A stretch of 64,000 nt of DNA from Rhizobium subbaraonis (GTDB lineage Bacteria > Pseudomonadota > Alphaproteobacteria > Rhizobiales > Rhizobiaceae). The stretch lies in the NCBI RefSeq assembly GCF_900220975.1, contig NZ_OBQD01000016.1:73547-137546 (forward strand), in the 5' to 3' direction. A program made the translations under genes and the position numbers. Below, one piece after another: positions 44,757 to 53,829 of this stretch. The notes under the pieces are model-generated. The model ran no database searches. It was given only the letters and a program-made list of their open reading frames with translations, and was not told the origin of the DNA. The stretch's first letter is position 1. Each line of letters opens with the position of its first letter.

Positions 44757-45409
44757 TCACCGCAACGGAATGCGCAGGCCGTTCCAGCGGTGATCTCTTC
44801 GAGGAACTGCGCGCAGCAAACGAGATACAAAGGCCGGCCGAGGGCCTGAGATACCTGCCCGGCATGCCTGATCTCTCAAAAGCCGATCCGGTTCTTGAGC
44901 GAATGCGCAGTGCGATCGACCGCCAGATGACAGGGCGTTTGCCGCACGACCAGTTCCTGCTCGATGCGGGCGGTCGCAACTCGCTGACCACGATCCGCCG
45001 GTTCATCGAGTCCTTCGCCACGCCTGCGCCGGCCATGGCCGACATCCATAGCCGACAACTCGATGCCGCCCTGTGCTGCTGGGAGGCCATGCAGGACTAC
45101 CGTATCCTCTTCGAACACGACAAGCCGCTGGTGCGGAACATTCACGCTCTGATGTTGCTCTGGACTCATCTCGGTTCGATCGAACTGCGGCGCTGGGCGC
45201 GGCCGGCTGCCATCTGCGCGCTCCAGATCCATGACCATCTTGGACGGGAGCTGATCGATCGCCATGCACCGTTCGACTATGGATTTATCCCGGCGGTTCT
45301 CGAAGTGCTTGAATGGACAGAGAATGGTCCTGACTTCGCAACACCGCTCGAGGATGCCGCCGCCCGCGTGCTGAAGAAGCTGGAAATGCATGAGGGAGGA
45401 CGTCGATGA
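44750..45409 (+). CDS. Unknown protein, second part of the possibly split gene
   Basis: 219 residues if translation restarts at the ATG overlapping the previous stop. It has no recognised domain; segments include GRNSLTTIRRFIESFATPAP and RRWARPAAICALQIHDHLGR. Its stop overlaps the start of the next gene (ATGA). Either it is coupled to the preceding frame or it is the C-terminal part of one original protein broken by a frameshift. Confidence 0.6.
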   Translation: MLITATECAGRSSGDLFEELRAANEIQRPAEGLRYLPGMPDLSKADPVLERMRSAIDRQMTGRLPHDQFLLDAGGRNSLTTIRRFIESFATPAPAMADIHSRQLDAALCCWEAMQDYRILFEHDKPLVRNIHALMLLWTHLGSIELRRWARPAAICALQIHDHLGRELIDRHAPFDYGFIPAVLEVLEWTENGPDFATPLEDAAARVLKKLEMHEGGRR

Positions 45410-46044
45410 GCGAGAATGCACCATCTTCCATCCCGCCGGCAATTGCAAAGGTTTCTGCCGATCCCGCGTGCAGCAAGCATTTCGTGCATGTCTATACCGT
45501 GGTCCGGGTGAAGGTTGAAGTCGATGCCACAAACCACCGGGCCGCTATGACCGCGGCCGACGAACGTCTGTTCGGTAACGGATTTGCCGTCAGCCTCAAT
45601 CCCCGCGGTATCGGCGTGATCGAGGCCGGCTATGCCGAGGAAGTGGTCGGTTATCTCGTCGATGAAGCGGACGACCCGGACTATGAGAAAACCCGGAGCT
45701 ACAGTCCAGACCACGAGCCGCAAATATTGGATGACGGACATCGGCGTCCGCCCTTCGTCTCGCTGGAAGACCGGCGCGTGACACTGACATTCGTGCCCCA
45801 GATCTGGCGCCATGATCAGGCGATCGAGGTTGATGTCTCTGAACCAAAAGACTGGACCGTGGCGCTGTCACTGCTCCTCGAACGATTTCCGACAGAGGCA
45901 GAGTGGGATGCCAATGCGCAGATCAGGGATGATCTGCGTCACGAAGGTGATGCTCCACAATGGATCCGGGACTGGCCCGGCCCCTTTGAAGTTCGACTGG
46001 ACGACGACGTTGCGGACGTCTGGAGTGGCTCCGATGAACTATGA
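45406..46044 (+). CDS. Unknown plasmid backbone protein
   Basis: 212 residues, coupled to the previous gene by ATGA. It has an acidic composition and segments such as HVYTVVRVKVEVDATNHRAA and RRVTLTFVPQIWRHDQAIEV. No family is recognised. The end overlaps the next gene by 11 bp. Confidence 0.75.
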   Translation: MSENAPSSIPPAIAKVSADPACSKHFVHVYTVVRVKVEVDATNHRAAMTAADERLFGNGFAVSLNPRGIGVIEAGYAEEVVGYLVDEADDPDYEKTRSYSPDHEPQILDDGHRRPPFVSLEDRRVTLTFVPQIWRHDQAIEVDVSEPKDWTVALSLLLERFPTEAEWDANAQIRDDLRHEGDAPQWIRDWPGPFEVRLDDDVADVWSGSDEL

Positions 46045-46300
46045 GCGTCTTCTGCGGCGCCTCAGGGGCAACCCTGATCTGTTTGGCGATGATGACGAAC
46101 GGTCGCGCCGTGTGACACGCCTTATCATACGCTGCAAGGCGCGGCTGATGCCCGAATGGGGAGGCGCGCGCCAAGCGAGTACAGCTGGAGGCCGACCGTC
46201 GCTTCTGGTTCCGGACCCTGTGAAGGGGAAAGGAAGGGGAAGAAAAGAAGACCCCTGCCGCATGTGGCTCCAGCCCGTCAAGGGCGGGCTTCGCCGCTAA
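46034..46300 (+). CDS. Small basic unknown protein
   Basis: 88 residues from the ATG at 46034 (MNYERLLRRLRGNPDLFGDD). It is basic at its C-terminus (KGKGRGRKEDPCRMWLQPVK) and overlaps the previous gene. The frame runs into a GC-rich hairpin block at 46270-46320, so the C-terminal end may not be functional. The family is unknown. Confidence 0.5.
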   Translation: MNYERLLRRLRGNPDLFGDDDERSRRVTRLIIRCKARLMPEWGGARQASTAGGRPSLLVPDPVKGKGRGRKEDPCRMWLQPVKGGLRR

Positions 46301-46474
46301 AGCGGCCCTTGACCGGCCATCGCCAATGCAGCGGTGAAAAGCTGGATTGGAAAGTCTGAAGAGGCGAGGACAGCGCCGAAATTTTCCAGTCCAAATCCCG
46401 AAACTGCGAATGCCATGCTCCGACGGATCGAGATCCGGCGGCATGGTCGTTCGTCCCAACCAATGGTGAAAGAC

Positions 46475-46663
46475 ATGCCCATGAAGTTCTTCCCCCCTTC
46501 ATCGCGCCGACCGATTGCAGGACGGCCTGGCGGATCGGAAAGCCGCCTCATTCCGTCGGCCGCCAATGATGACGATCCGGATCCGACGCCGCCGTCACCT
46601 GCGGCAGTAGCCAAACCTGTGGCGGTGGCGAATGAGATTCCGCCGCTTCCCATCGCGGTTTGA
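46475..46663 (+). CDS. Very small proline-rich unknown protein
   Basis: 62 residues, MPMKFFPPSSRRPIAGRPGG and a Pro/Ala tail. It ends 13 bp before the DUF3085 gene, suggesting cotranscription. Starts at 46463 or 46481 are also possible. The call rests on position and natural codon use only. Confidence 0.4.
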   Translation: MPMKFFPPSSRRPIAGRPGGSESRLIPSAANDDDPDPTPPSPAAVAKPVAVANEIPPLPIAV

Positions 46664-46676
46664 CGGAGGATTGACC

Positions 46677-47078
46677 ATGTTGACCTTCCCGGTCCAATCC
46701 GTCCTCGACGTCATCGCACGTGGTCGCGCCGACGCCGAGGCCAATGGCGGCTTCCGCGATCCCTATTATGGCCTCGAACCCGGAAAGGGTGAAAAGCCCG
46801 GCCTCTGGCTCGTTGGAGATCATGGGGTGTATTTGATGTCCAACGGAAAGTTGCCCGAAAACGGCAAGCCATTGGTCGTCTATGCCGAAGAATGCCACCC
46901 CGAGCAAAACGACGACTGGTTCGAGGTCAAACGCCAGACCTTCGGGGGCGATGATGGTGTCGATTTCATCGATGCCGAGAGCCTCGAAGCAATGATCGCC
47001 GCCAGCGCTGGCGGAACGCATCTCTCTTTCACCTTCGAGGAAGCCGCGATGCAGATCTCGGTCATCCAACGCGGCTGA
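46677..47078 (+). CDS. DUF3085 family protein
   Basis: 133 residues from the ATG at 46677. It matches the DUF3085 pattern I recall: DPYYGLEPGKGEKPGLWLVG, then DHGVYLMSNGKLP, and CHPEQNDDWFEVKRQTFGGD. The function is unknown; the family is typical of Rhizobiales plasmids, often near the large methylase-helicase as here. Confidence 0.8.
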   Translation: MLTFPVQSVLDVIARGRADAEANGGFRDPYYGLEPGKGEKPGLWLVGDHGVYLMSNGKLPENGKPLVVYAEECHPEQNDDWFEVKRQTFGGDDGVDFIDAESLEAMIAASAGGTHLSFTFEEAAMQISVIQRG

Positions 47079-47181
47079 CGCATCATCGTCCGCTGCAACC
47101 ACAACTTTCCCCCCTTCCACGCGAGCGCCACGCCGGTTCATCCGGTCGATGACGCTCGCCTTTTTCAGGAGCATTCACCAG

Positions 47182-50100
47182 ATGTCCAACGATCCCTTTT
47201 CCCTCGACATGTTCGGCAATACCGCGCTCTCCTCCGGGCTTGGTTTTGGCCTTGGCACGACTGAACAATTTGCCCCCGAACCGGCAGCGCATGAAAACAT
47301 AGCTACCGCGCCTGAAGCGCATGTCGTCCCGTTACCGGTTGTTGAGGCCAAACCACCCTTGCCAGGCAAGATGGGCGATCGTTTCAACTTCTATCTTGAT
47401 GACGATGATCGCGACCTTCCGAAAAGCTGGAACGAGCGCGCCAGGATCAATGTCGCCGCCATCCTCTCCGCCAACGAGATCGAGAAGCTCGACGTTCCGG
47501 TGACGCGCGAACACCAGAAGCGCTTGATCCGTTTTACCGGTTTCGGAGCCTCCGAACTGGCGAGCGGCATGTTCCGTCGCCCCGGCGAGGTCGAATTCAG
47601 GGATGGTTGGGACGATCTTGGCGGTTCGCTGGAAGGCGCGGTCTCCGAAACGGATTACGCCTCGCTGGCGCGTTGCACGCAGTATGCCCACTTCACACCG
47701 GAGTTCATCATCCGTGCGATGTGGGCGGGTCTTCAACGTCTGGGATGGCGCGGCGGCCGCGTTCTTGAACCCGGCATCGGTACTGGTCTTTTCCCTGCAT
47801 TGATGCCGCAGGCCTTCCGCGCATCCAGCTATGTCACCGGCATCGAGCTTGATCCGGTCACCGCCCGGATTGTCCGTCTCCTCCAGCCGAAGGCTCGGAT
47901 AATCAATGGTGATTTTGCGCGTACCGATCTCGGGGTGATCTATGATCTCGCCATCGGAAACCCGCCGTTCTCTGATCGAACTGTCCGCTCCGATCGTAAC
48001 TATCGCGGTCTCGGTCTCAGATTGCATGACTATTTCATCGCAAGGTCGATCGATCTGCTGAAGCCAGGCGCTCTCGCCGCTTTCGTCACCTCCCACGGCA
48101 CGATGGACAAGGCCGATACGTCGGCCCGTGAGCATATTGCGAAATCGGCCAACCTTGTCGCTGCCATTCGCCTGCCGGAACGCGCGTTCCGCGCCGCCGC
48201 TGGTACCGATGTCGTGGTCGACATCCTGTTCTTCCGCAAACGCAAGGCCGGTGAGCCCGAAGGCGATGTCACCTGGCTCGACGTTGACGAAATCCGGCCA
48301 GCCACCGCCGATGAAGGCGCGATCCGTGTCAATCGCTGGTTCGCCAGACATCCCGTCTTCGTACTCGGCGATCATGCCCTTACCTCTGGGCCGTTTGGCG
48401 AAACCTATACCTGCCAGCCCCGTCCCGGCGAAGACCTGGAGGGTCTGCTGAAGGCCGCCATCTCTCTGCTTCCCGAACATCTCTATGATGGCGAGCCGAG
48501 CATCATCGATCTCGATCTGGAAGAAGAGCTCGCCGAGATCGTCGACCTGAAGCCCGATAACGCTAAAGTCCGTGAAGGCAGCTTTTTCCTCGACGGCGAG
48601 CATAACCTCATGCAGTTGATTGACGGCTCGCCCGTGCCGATCGGCATACGCAAGGGTCGCAGCAGCGACGGTATTCCCGAAAAGCATGCCCGGATCATTC
48701 GCAAGCTCCTGCCGATCCGCGATTCCGTTCGCGAGGTGCTGAAGGCCCAGGAGCAAGATCGACCGTGGCGGGATCTTCAGGTCCGGCTGCGCATCGCCTG
48801 GGGTGCCTTTGTTCGGGAGTTCGGGCCGATCAATCATACCACTGTCTCAATTAGCGACGACGAACAGACCGGTGAGGTGCGTGAGAGCCATCGACAGCCG
48901 AACCTCGCGCCGTTCAGGGACGATCCCGATTGCTGGTTGGTCGCGTCAATTGAGGACTACGACCTCGACACCGACACGGCAAAGCCCGGTCCGATCTTCT
49001 CTGAACGGGTGATTGCGCCACCGGTCGCACCTGTGATCTCCAGTGCCGGCGATGCGTTGGCGGTTATTCTAAACGAGCGCGGCCGTGTCGATCTCGAACA
49101 CATCGCCGAACTGCTGCACATGTCCGCCGAGGAGGTGATTGAAGAGCTCGGCTATGCAGTCTTCCAGAATCCCGCCGACGGCTCCTGGCAGACGTCCGAC
49201 GCTTATCTCTCTGGTCCGGTTCGTACCAGACTGACAGAAGCGGAAGCCGCCGCGGCACTCGATCCAGCCTTCGAGCGCAATGTCCGTGCCTTGCAGGCGG
49301 TCCAGCCGGCCGATCTTCGGCCTTCCGACATTACCGCGCGCCTCGGCGCGCCCTGGATCCCCGCAGCCGACGTCGTGGATTTCGTGAAAGAGATGATGGG
49401 CGCTGAAATCCGGATTCACCATATGCCGGAGCTCGGGAGCTGGACTGTCGAGGCGCGTCAGCTTGGATATAGTGCGGCGGGCACGTCCGAATGGGGCACC
49501 AGCCGGCGCGATGCCGGCGAACTGCTGGCAGACGCATTGAACTCCCGTGTGCCGCAGATCTTCGATACTATCAAGGACGTCGGCGGCGAGCGTCGTATCC
49601 TGAATGTCGTCGACACTGAAGCAGCGCGCGACAAGCTGCAGAAGATCAAGGAAGCCTTCCAGAAATGGGTCTGGACCGATCCGGATCGCACCGACCGGTT
49701 AGCCAGAATCTATAACGACCGCTTCAACAACATCGCGCCCCGGATCTTTAACGGATCGCATCTGAAACTGCCCGGCGCCAGCGCGGCCTTCCATCTCTAT
49801 TCGCACCAGAAGCGCGGCATATGGCGCATCATCGCCGCCGGCTCCACCTATCTTGCTCATGCCGTCGGTGCAGGAAAAACCATGACGATGGCCGCGGCCA
49901 TCATGGAGCAGAAACGTCTCGGGCTGATCGCCAAGGCGATGCAGGTCGTGCCGGGCCATTGCCTTGCACAGGCCGCACGTGAGTTTCTGGCGCTCTATCC
50001 ATCCGCAAACATCCTTGTTGCGGACGAGACGAACTTCACCAAGGACAAGCGGGCGAGGTTTCTCTCCCGTGCTGCAACCGCGACCTGGGATGCGATCATT

Positions 50101-52290
50101 ATCACCCATTCGGCCTTCAAGTTCATCGGTGTTCCCTCGGCCTTCGAACAACAGATGATCCATGACGAGCTGGAACTTTATGAGGAGCTGCTGACCAGGG
50201 TGGATGACGAGGACCGCGTCTCGCGCAAGCGGTTGGAACGGTTGAAGGAGGGATTGCAGGAACGCCTGGAGGCGCTTTCGACACGCAAGGACGACCTCTT
50301 GACGATTTCCGAGATCGGCGTCGACCAGATCGTGGTTGATGAAGCCCAGGAATTCAGGAAACTTTCCTTCGCGACCAACATGTCGACGTTGAAAGGCATC
50401 GATCCGAACGGATCGCAACGCGCCTGGGATCTCTATGTGAAATCCCGTTACATCGAAACACGAAATCCGGGTCGAGCCCTCGTTCTGGCATCGGGGACGC
50501 CTATTACGAATACACTAGGAGAGATGTTCTCGATCCAGCGGCTGCTTGGACATGAGGCGCTTGCCGAACGTGGCCTGCATGAATTCGATGCCTGGGCGAG
50601 TTGCTTCGGCGATACGTCAACGGAACTGGAGATCCAGCCGTCCGGCAAGTACCGCCCTGTCAGCCGCTTTGCGAGCTTCGTGAATGTCCCGGAACTGATC
50701 GCGATGTTCCGGGCCTTCGCCGACGTGGTGATGCCCGACGATCTTCGTGAATATGTCAGGGTGCCGGCAATTTCCACCGGTCGCCGTCAGATCGTCACCG
50801 CCAAGCCGACGCCTGCTTTCAAGATGTACCAGCAGATCCTGGAAGCGCGCATCAAGGCGATCGAGTTGCGTGAAGGACCGGCGCAGCCTGGTGACGACAT
50901 TCTCCTGTCGGTGATCACGGATGGTCGCCATGCGGCGATCGATCTTCGTCTGGTCATGCCGGCGAATGACAACGAGGAGCACAACAAACTCAACATGCTT
51001 GTGCGCAACGCTTTCCGGATCTGGCAGGAGACAGGTGAAAGCATTTATAGCCGCCCGGATGGCAAGGACTACGATCTGCCGGGCGGCGCCCAGATGATCT
51101 TTTCCGATCTGGGGACCATAAATGTCGAGAAGACACGCGGCTTCTCGGCCTACCGCTGGATACGTGATGAACTTATCCGGCTCGGCGTGCCGGCTTCCGA
51201 GATCGCCTATATGCAAGACTATAAGAAGTCGGAGGCCAAGCAACGGTTGTTTGGCGACGTGCGCGCCGGCCGCATCCGCTTCCTCCTCGGATCCTCCGAG
51301 ACAATGGGAACAGGTGTCAATGCGCAGTTGCGTCTTAAAGCCTTGCATCATCTCGACGTGCCGTGGCTGCCCTCTCAGATCGAACAACGCGAGGGGCGGA
51401 TCGTGCGTCAGGGCAATCAGCATGATGAGGTCGATATTTTCGCCTACGCGACGGAAGGCAGTCTCGATGTCTCGATGTGGCAGAACAATGAGCGCAAGGC
51501 GAGGTTCATCGCTGCCGCGTTGAGCGGCGATACCTCGATCCGCAGGCTTGAAGATCTCGGCGAAGGCCAGGCGAACCACTTTGCAATGGCCAAAGCGATC
51601 GCCAGCGGTGACGAGAGGCTGATGCAAAAGGCAGGTTTGGAGGCCGATATCGCACGGCTTGAACGATTGCGCGCCGCGCACGACGACGATCAATATGCTG
51701 TTCGACGCCAGATCCGTGACGCCGAGCGTGACATCGAAACCGCGACCCGCCGGATTGGTGAGATCGGTGAGGACTTGAAGCGGTTTATTCCGACCGCAGC
51801 GGATTCCTTCACCATGACAGTTCTCGGCGAGGTCCACGATGAACGCAAGAAGGCTGGTCGGGCTCTGATGCAAGAAATCCTGACGCTCGTACAGCTTCGC
51901 CAGCATGGGGAGGTTCATCTCGCATCGATCGGCGGGTTCGATCTGCTCTATGACGGCGAACGGTTTGGCAAGGCGGACGGTTATCGCTATGCGACGCTGC
52001 TGCAACGTACCGGTGCTGACTACGAGATCGACCTGGCCGTCACGGTAACGCCGCTTGGAGCCATTTCCCGCCTCGAACACGCACTCGACGGGTTCGAGGA
52101 GGAGCGCGATCGTTATCGCCATCGTCTTGAAACCGGACGTCGCCTGCTCGCGTCATATCGCACCCGTGAGGGGGGAAGCTTCGCCTTCGCCGATGAACTT
52201 GCGCAAAAACGCCGTCAGTTGGCGGATGTGGATGAGGCGTTGGCAGCGTCAATGCGTGAGGAAGCTGGAAGCGTGGACAAAGCGGCGTGA
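47182..52290 (+). CDS. Giant DNA methylase-helicase fusion
   Basis: 1,702 residues from the ATG at 47182 (MSNDPFSLDMFGNT), which has AGGAG upstream. Residues about 170-360 are an N6-adenine methylase domain: GRVLEPGIGTGLFPALM (AdoMet loop) and DLAIGNPPFSDRTVR (NPPF catalytic motif, about 258). A superfamily 2 helicase follows: YLAHAVGAGKTMTMAAAIME (about 896), IVVDEAQEFRKLSF (about 1053), LASGTPITNTLGEMFS (about 1103) and SQIEQREGRIVRQGNQ (about 1400). The C-terminal 250 residues form coiled coils. It is a plasmid-borne family seen in Rhizobiales; protecting or modifying plasmid DNA is a plausible role but not proven. Confidence 0.9.
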   Translation: MSNDPFSLDMFGNTALSSGLGFGLGTTEQFAPEPAAHENIATAPEAHVVPLPVVEAKPPLPGKMGDRFNFYLDDDDRDLPKSWNERARINVAAILSANEIEKLDVPVTREHQKRLIRFTGFGASELASGMFRRPGEVEFRDGWDDLGGSLEGAVSETDYASLARCTQYAHFTPEFIIRAMWAGLQRLGWRGGRVLEPGIGTGLFPALMPQAFRASSYVTGIELDPVTARIVRLLQPKARIINGDFARTDLGVIYDLAIGNPPFSDRTVRSDRNYRGLGLRLHDYFIARSIDLLKPGALAAFVTSHGTMDKADTSAREHIAKSANLVAAIRLPERAFRAAAGTDVVVDILFFRKRKAGEPEGDVTWLDVDEIRPATADEGAIRVNRWFARHPVFVLGDHALTSGPFGETYTCQPRPGEDLEGLLKAAISLLPEHLYDGEPSIIDLDLEEELAEIVDLKPDNAKVREGSFFLDGEHNLMQLIDGSPVPIGIRKGRSSDGIPEKHARIIRKLLPIRDSVREVLKAQEQDRPWRDLQVRLRIAWGAFVREFGPINHTTVSISDDEQTGEVRESHRQPNLAPFRDDPDCWLVASIEDYDLDTDTAKPGPIFSERVIAPPVAPVISSAGDALAVILNERGRVDLEHIAELLHMSAEEVIEELGYAVFQNPADGSWQTSDAYLSGPVRTRLTEAEAAAALDPAFERNVRALQAVQPADLRPSDITARLGAPWIPAADVVDFVKEMMGAEIRIHHMPELGSWTVEARQLGYSAAGTSEWGTSRRDAGELLADALNSRVPQIFDTIKDVGGERRILNVVDTEAARDKLQKIKEAFQKWVWTDPDRTDRLARIYNDRFNNIAPRIFNGSHLKLPGASAAFHLYSHQKRGIWRIIAAGSTYLAHAVGAGKTMTMAAAIMEQKRLGLIAKAMQVVPGHCLAQAAREFLALYPSANILVADETNFTKDKRARFLSRAATATWDAIIITHSAFKFIGVPSAFEQQMIHDELELYEELLTRVDDEDRVSRKRLERLKEGLQERLEALSTRKDDLLTISEIGVDQIVVDEAQEFRKLSFATNMSTLKGIDPNGSQRAWDLYVKSRYIETRNPGRALVLASGTPITNTLGEMFSIQRLLGHEALAERGLHEFDAWASCFGDTSTELEIQPSGKYRPVSRFASFVNVPELIAMFRAFADVVMPDDLREYVRVPAISTGRRQIVTAKPTPAFKMYQQILEARIKAIELREGPAQPGDDILLSVITDGRHAAIDLRLVMPANDNEEHNKLNMLVRNAFRIWQETGESIYSRPDGKDYDLPGGAQMIFSDLGTINVEKTRGFSAYRWIRDELIRLGVPASEIAYMQDYKKSEAKQRLFGDVRAGRIRFLLGSSETMGTGVNAQLRLKALHHLDVPWLPSQIEQREGRIVRQGNQHDEVDIFAYATEGSLDVSMWQNNERKARFIAAALSGDTSIRRLEDLGEGQANHFAMAKAIASGDERLMQKAGLEADIARLERLRAAHDDDQYAVRRQIRDAERDIETATRRIGEIGEDLKRFIPTAADSFTMTVLGEVHDERKKAGRALMQEILTLVQLRQHGEVHLASIGGFDLLYDGERFGKADGYRYATLLQRTGADYEIDLAVTVTPLGAISRLEHALDGFEEERDRYRHRLETGRRLLASYRTREGGSFAFADELAQKRRQLADVDEALAASMREEAGSVDKAA

Positions 52291-52454
52291 TCGCCGCCAC
52301 CATCTATCGTTCCCTGCTGACTTGCGGGGGACGATACATCTGTCAGGCCTACAGTATGGTGGACCAGGGAGAGGACGACCCTGTGGCGCCATAAACGTTG
52401 ATTTCCCCGAAACTGTTCATCGTCTTTTGACCGACCCGTGCGCGCCGCGTGCCC

Positions 52455-53195
52455 TCAGCTCTTTTTCCCGGATGACTTCTGCTTGACCCGGATACGGAGC
52501 GGGCGGCCCTCTGCAAGGTCAATATCGAAGGCATTCGTTTTCCGGACGAGATCGCTCAGCTTCCGAAACCCATAGGTTCGCGGATCGAAATCGGACGCCA
52601 GATTTGCAAGTTGATTGCCGACCGCGCCGAGCGGCACCCATCCATCTTCGCTTTCCATCTGGGCGATGACCTTCCTGATGATGGGCGTGGCGGCGCTCGG
52701 AGGTTGAAGAGAAGCTGTCGCCTGCGTCGCATCGGCTCCGTTCGCCGGGGCTGCGGGCAACAGATTTTCGGTATAGATGAAACGCCGGCATGCCTGCCGG
52801 AAACTCTCAGGCGTCTTCTGTTCGCCGAAACCGAAAACGTCGACGCCTTGCTCTCGGATGCGCGAGGCAAGTCGGGTAAAATCGCTGTCCGACGACACAA
52901 GGCAAAAACCGTCGAAGCGGCCGCTGTGCAGGAGATCCATCGCGTCGATGACAAGCGTGATGTCGGAAGCGTTCTTGCCGGTCGTGTAGGCGAACTGTTG
53001 CTGGGGAATGATCGCGTGTCTCGCGAGAACGTCGATCCACGCCTTTGAACGGGCACTCGCGAAGTCGCCATAGATGCGTCGAACGCTCGCTTTGCCGACC
53101 TTGGCAATCTCTTCGAACAACCCGTCGACGATTTTCGCGGACGCGTTGTCAGCGTCGATGAGCACCGCAAGCCGCGGCGATCTGGGTTCTGCCAT
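52455..53195 (-). CDS. NYN-domain nuclease with OST-HTH/LOTUS domain
   Basis: 246 residues. The NYN (PIN-like RNase) domain has LAVLIDADNASAKIVDGLFE, IDAMDLLHSGRFDGFCLVSS and DSDFTRLASRIREQGVDVFG, with the conserved acidic residues. A C-terminal OST-HTH/LOTUS RNA-binding domain is seen as IRKVIAQMESEDGWVPLGAV. This LabA/YqfQ-like type is thought to act on RNA. It is convergent with the giant methylase-helicase and divergent from the ParB-like gene. The end is basic (RIRVKQKSSGKKS). Confidence 0.9.
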   Translation of the reverse strand: MAEPRSPRLAVLIDADNASAKIVDGLFEEIAKVGKASVRRIYGDFASARSKAWIDVLARHAIIPQQQFAYTTGKNASDITLVIDAMDLLHSGRFDGFCLVSSDSDFTRLASRIREQGVDVFGFGEQKTPESFRQACRRFIYTENLLPAAPANGADATQATASLQPPSAATPIIRKVIAQMESEDGWVPLGAVGNQLANLASDFDPRTYGFRKLSDLVRKTNAFDIDLAEGRPLRIRVKQKSSGKKS

Positions 53196-53829
53196 GCTTC
53201 AGGATCCTGATTGACCGGGAGCCAGCATCACCGAGCCGGTGTTGTCTTGCAACCGTCTTGTTCGTGATGCCTAACTGCGCCGATATCGCATCGGCCGTGG
53301 AAAGCTGGACAGGCAGCGCAGCATTTGCATGGCTGCATTGCACAATAATTGGTTTTCTTGTGGTTAAAAAATAGTCATATAGCGCATAGCTGATGCATTT
53401 GACGGTTACCTCCCAGTTCCGTCGCAGCAGCTGTTCCCCTCTGGAGGTTCAATATCTCCACACTTCATGGGCCTCGGTTTTCGACGGCCCATTTTTTTTG
53501 TCCTCATTACAGAGCTGCGAGCACTCCTGCCACAAGCACTGTGGGCGATGGCGTCTTCGCGTCAAATGAATGGGAAGGAAGAAAAGGGGGGAGAAGAAAC
53601 CGGTCGCAGATCGGTCCTCCCGCCGACGCTCACGCTCAACCGCCGCCTGCCGCATCCCGGCAACTCGTTCTTCGCAGGGCCTTCGGTCCCGCTCATCCTT
53701 CGCTGCAGGGACGCTCGGCCGCAGTTGCGCCGGTCCGGCCGCCCCGCGGTCCGGAAGATGTCTTCGGAAAAAAGAAGACACGAACAGGAGTGGCAAAGGG
53801 CCACTCCGTATCCGGTCAAGGAGAAACCC
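53196..53829. promoter_or_regulatory. Divergent region and leader of the ParB-like gene
   Basis: 634 bp between the NYN gene and the ParB-like gene. The part at 53340-53400 is AT-rich and is the likely promoter area. The part at 53600-53815 is a GC-rich leader full of short inverted words, like other leaders in this block. An upstream frame extension of the ParB-like gene through it is not accepted. Confidence 0.45.

Noticed and set aside
47332..48837. 501-codon minus-strand frame inside the giant methylase-helicase
   Set aside because: It is antisense to a gene with strong motifs and is explained by GC-rich codon structure.
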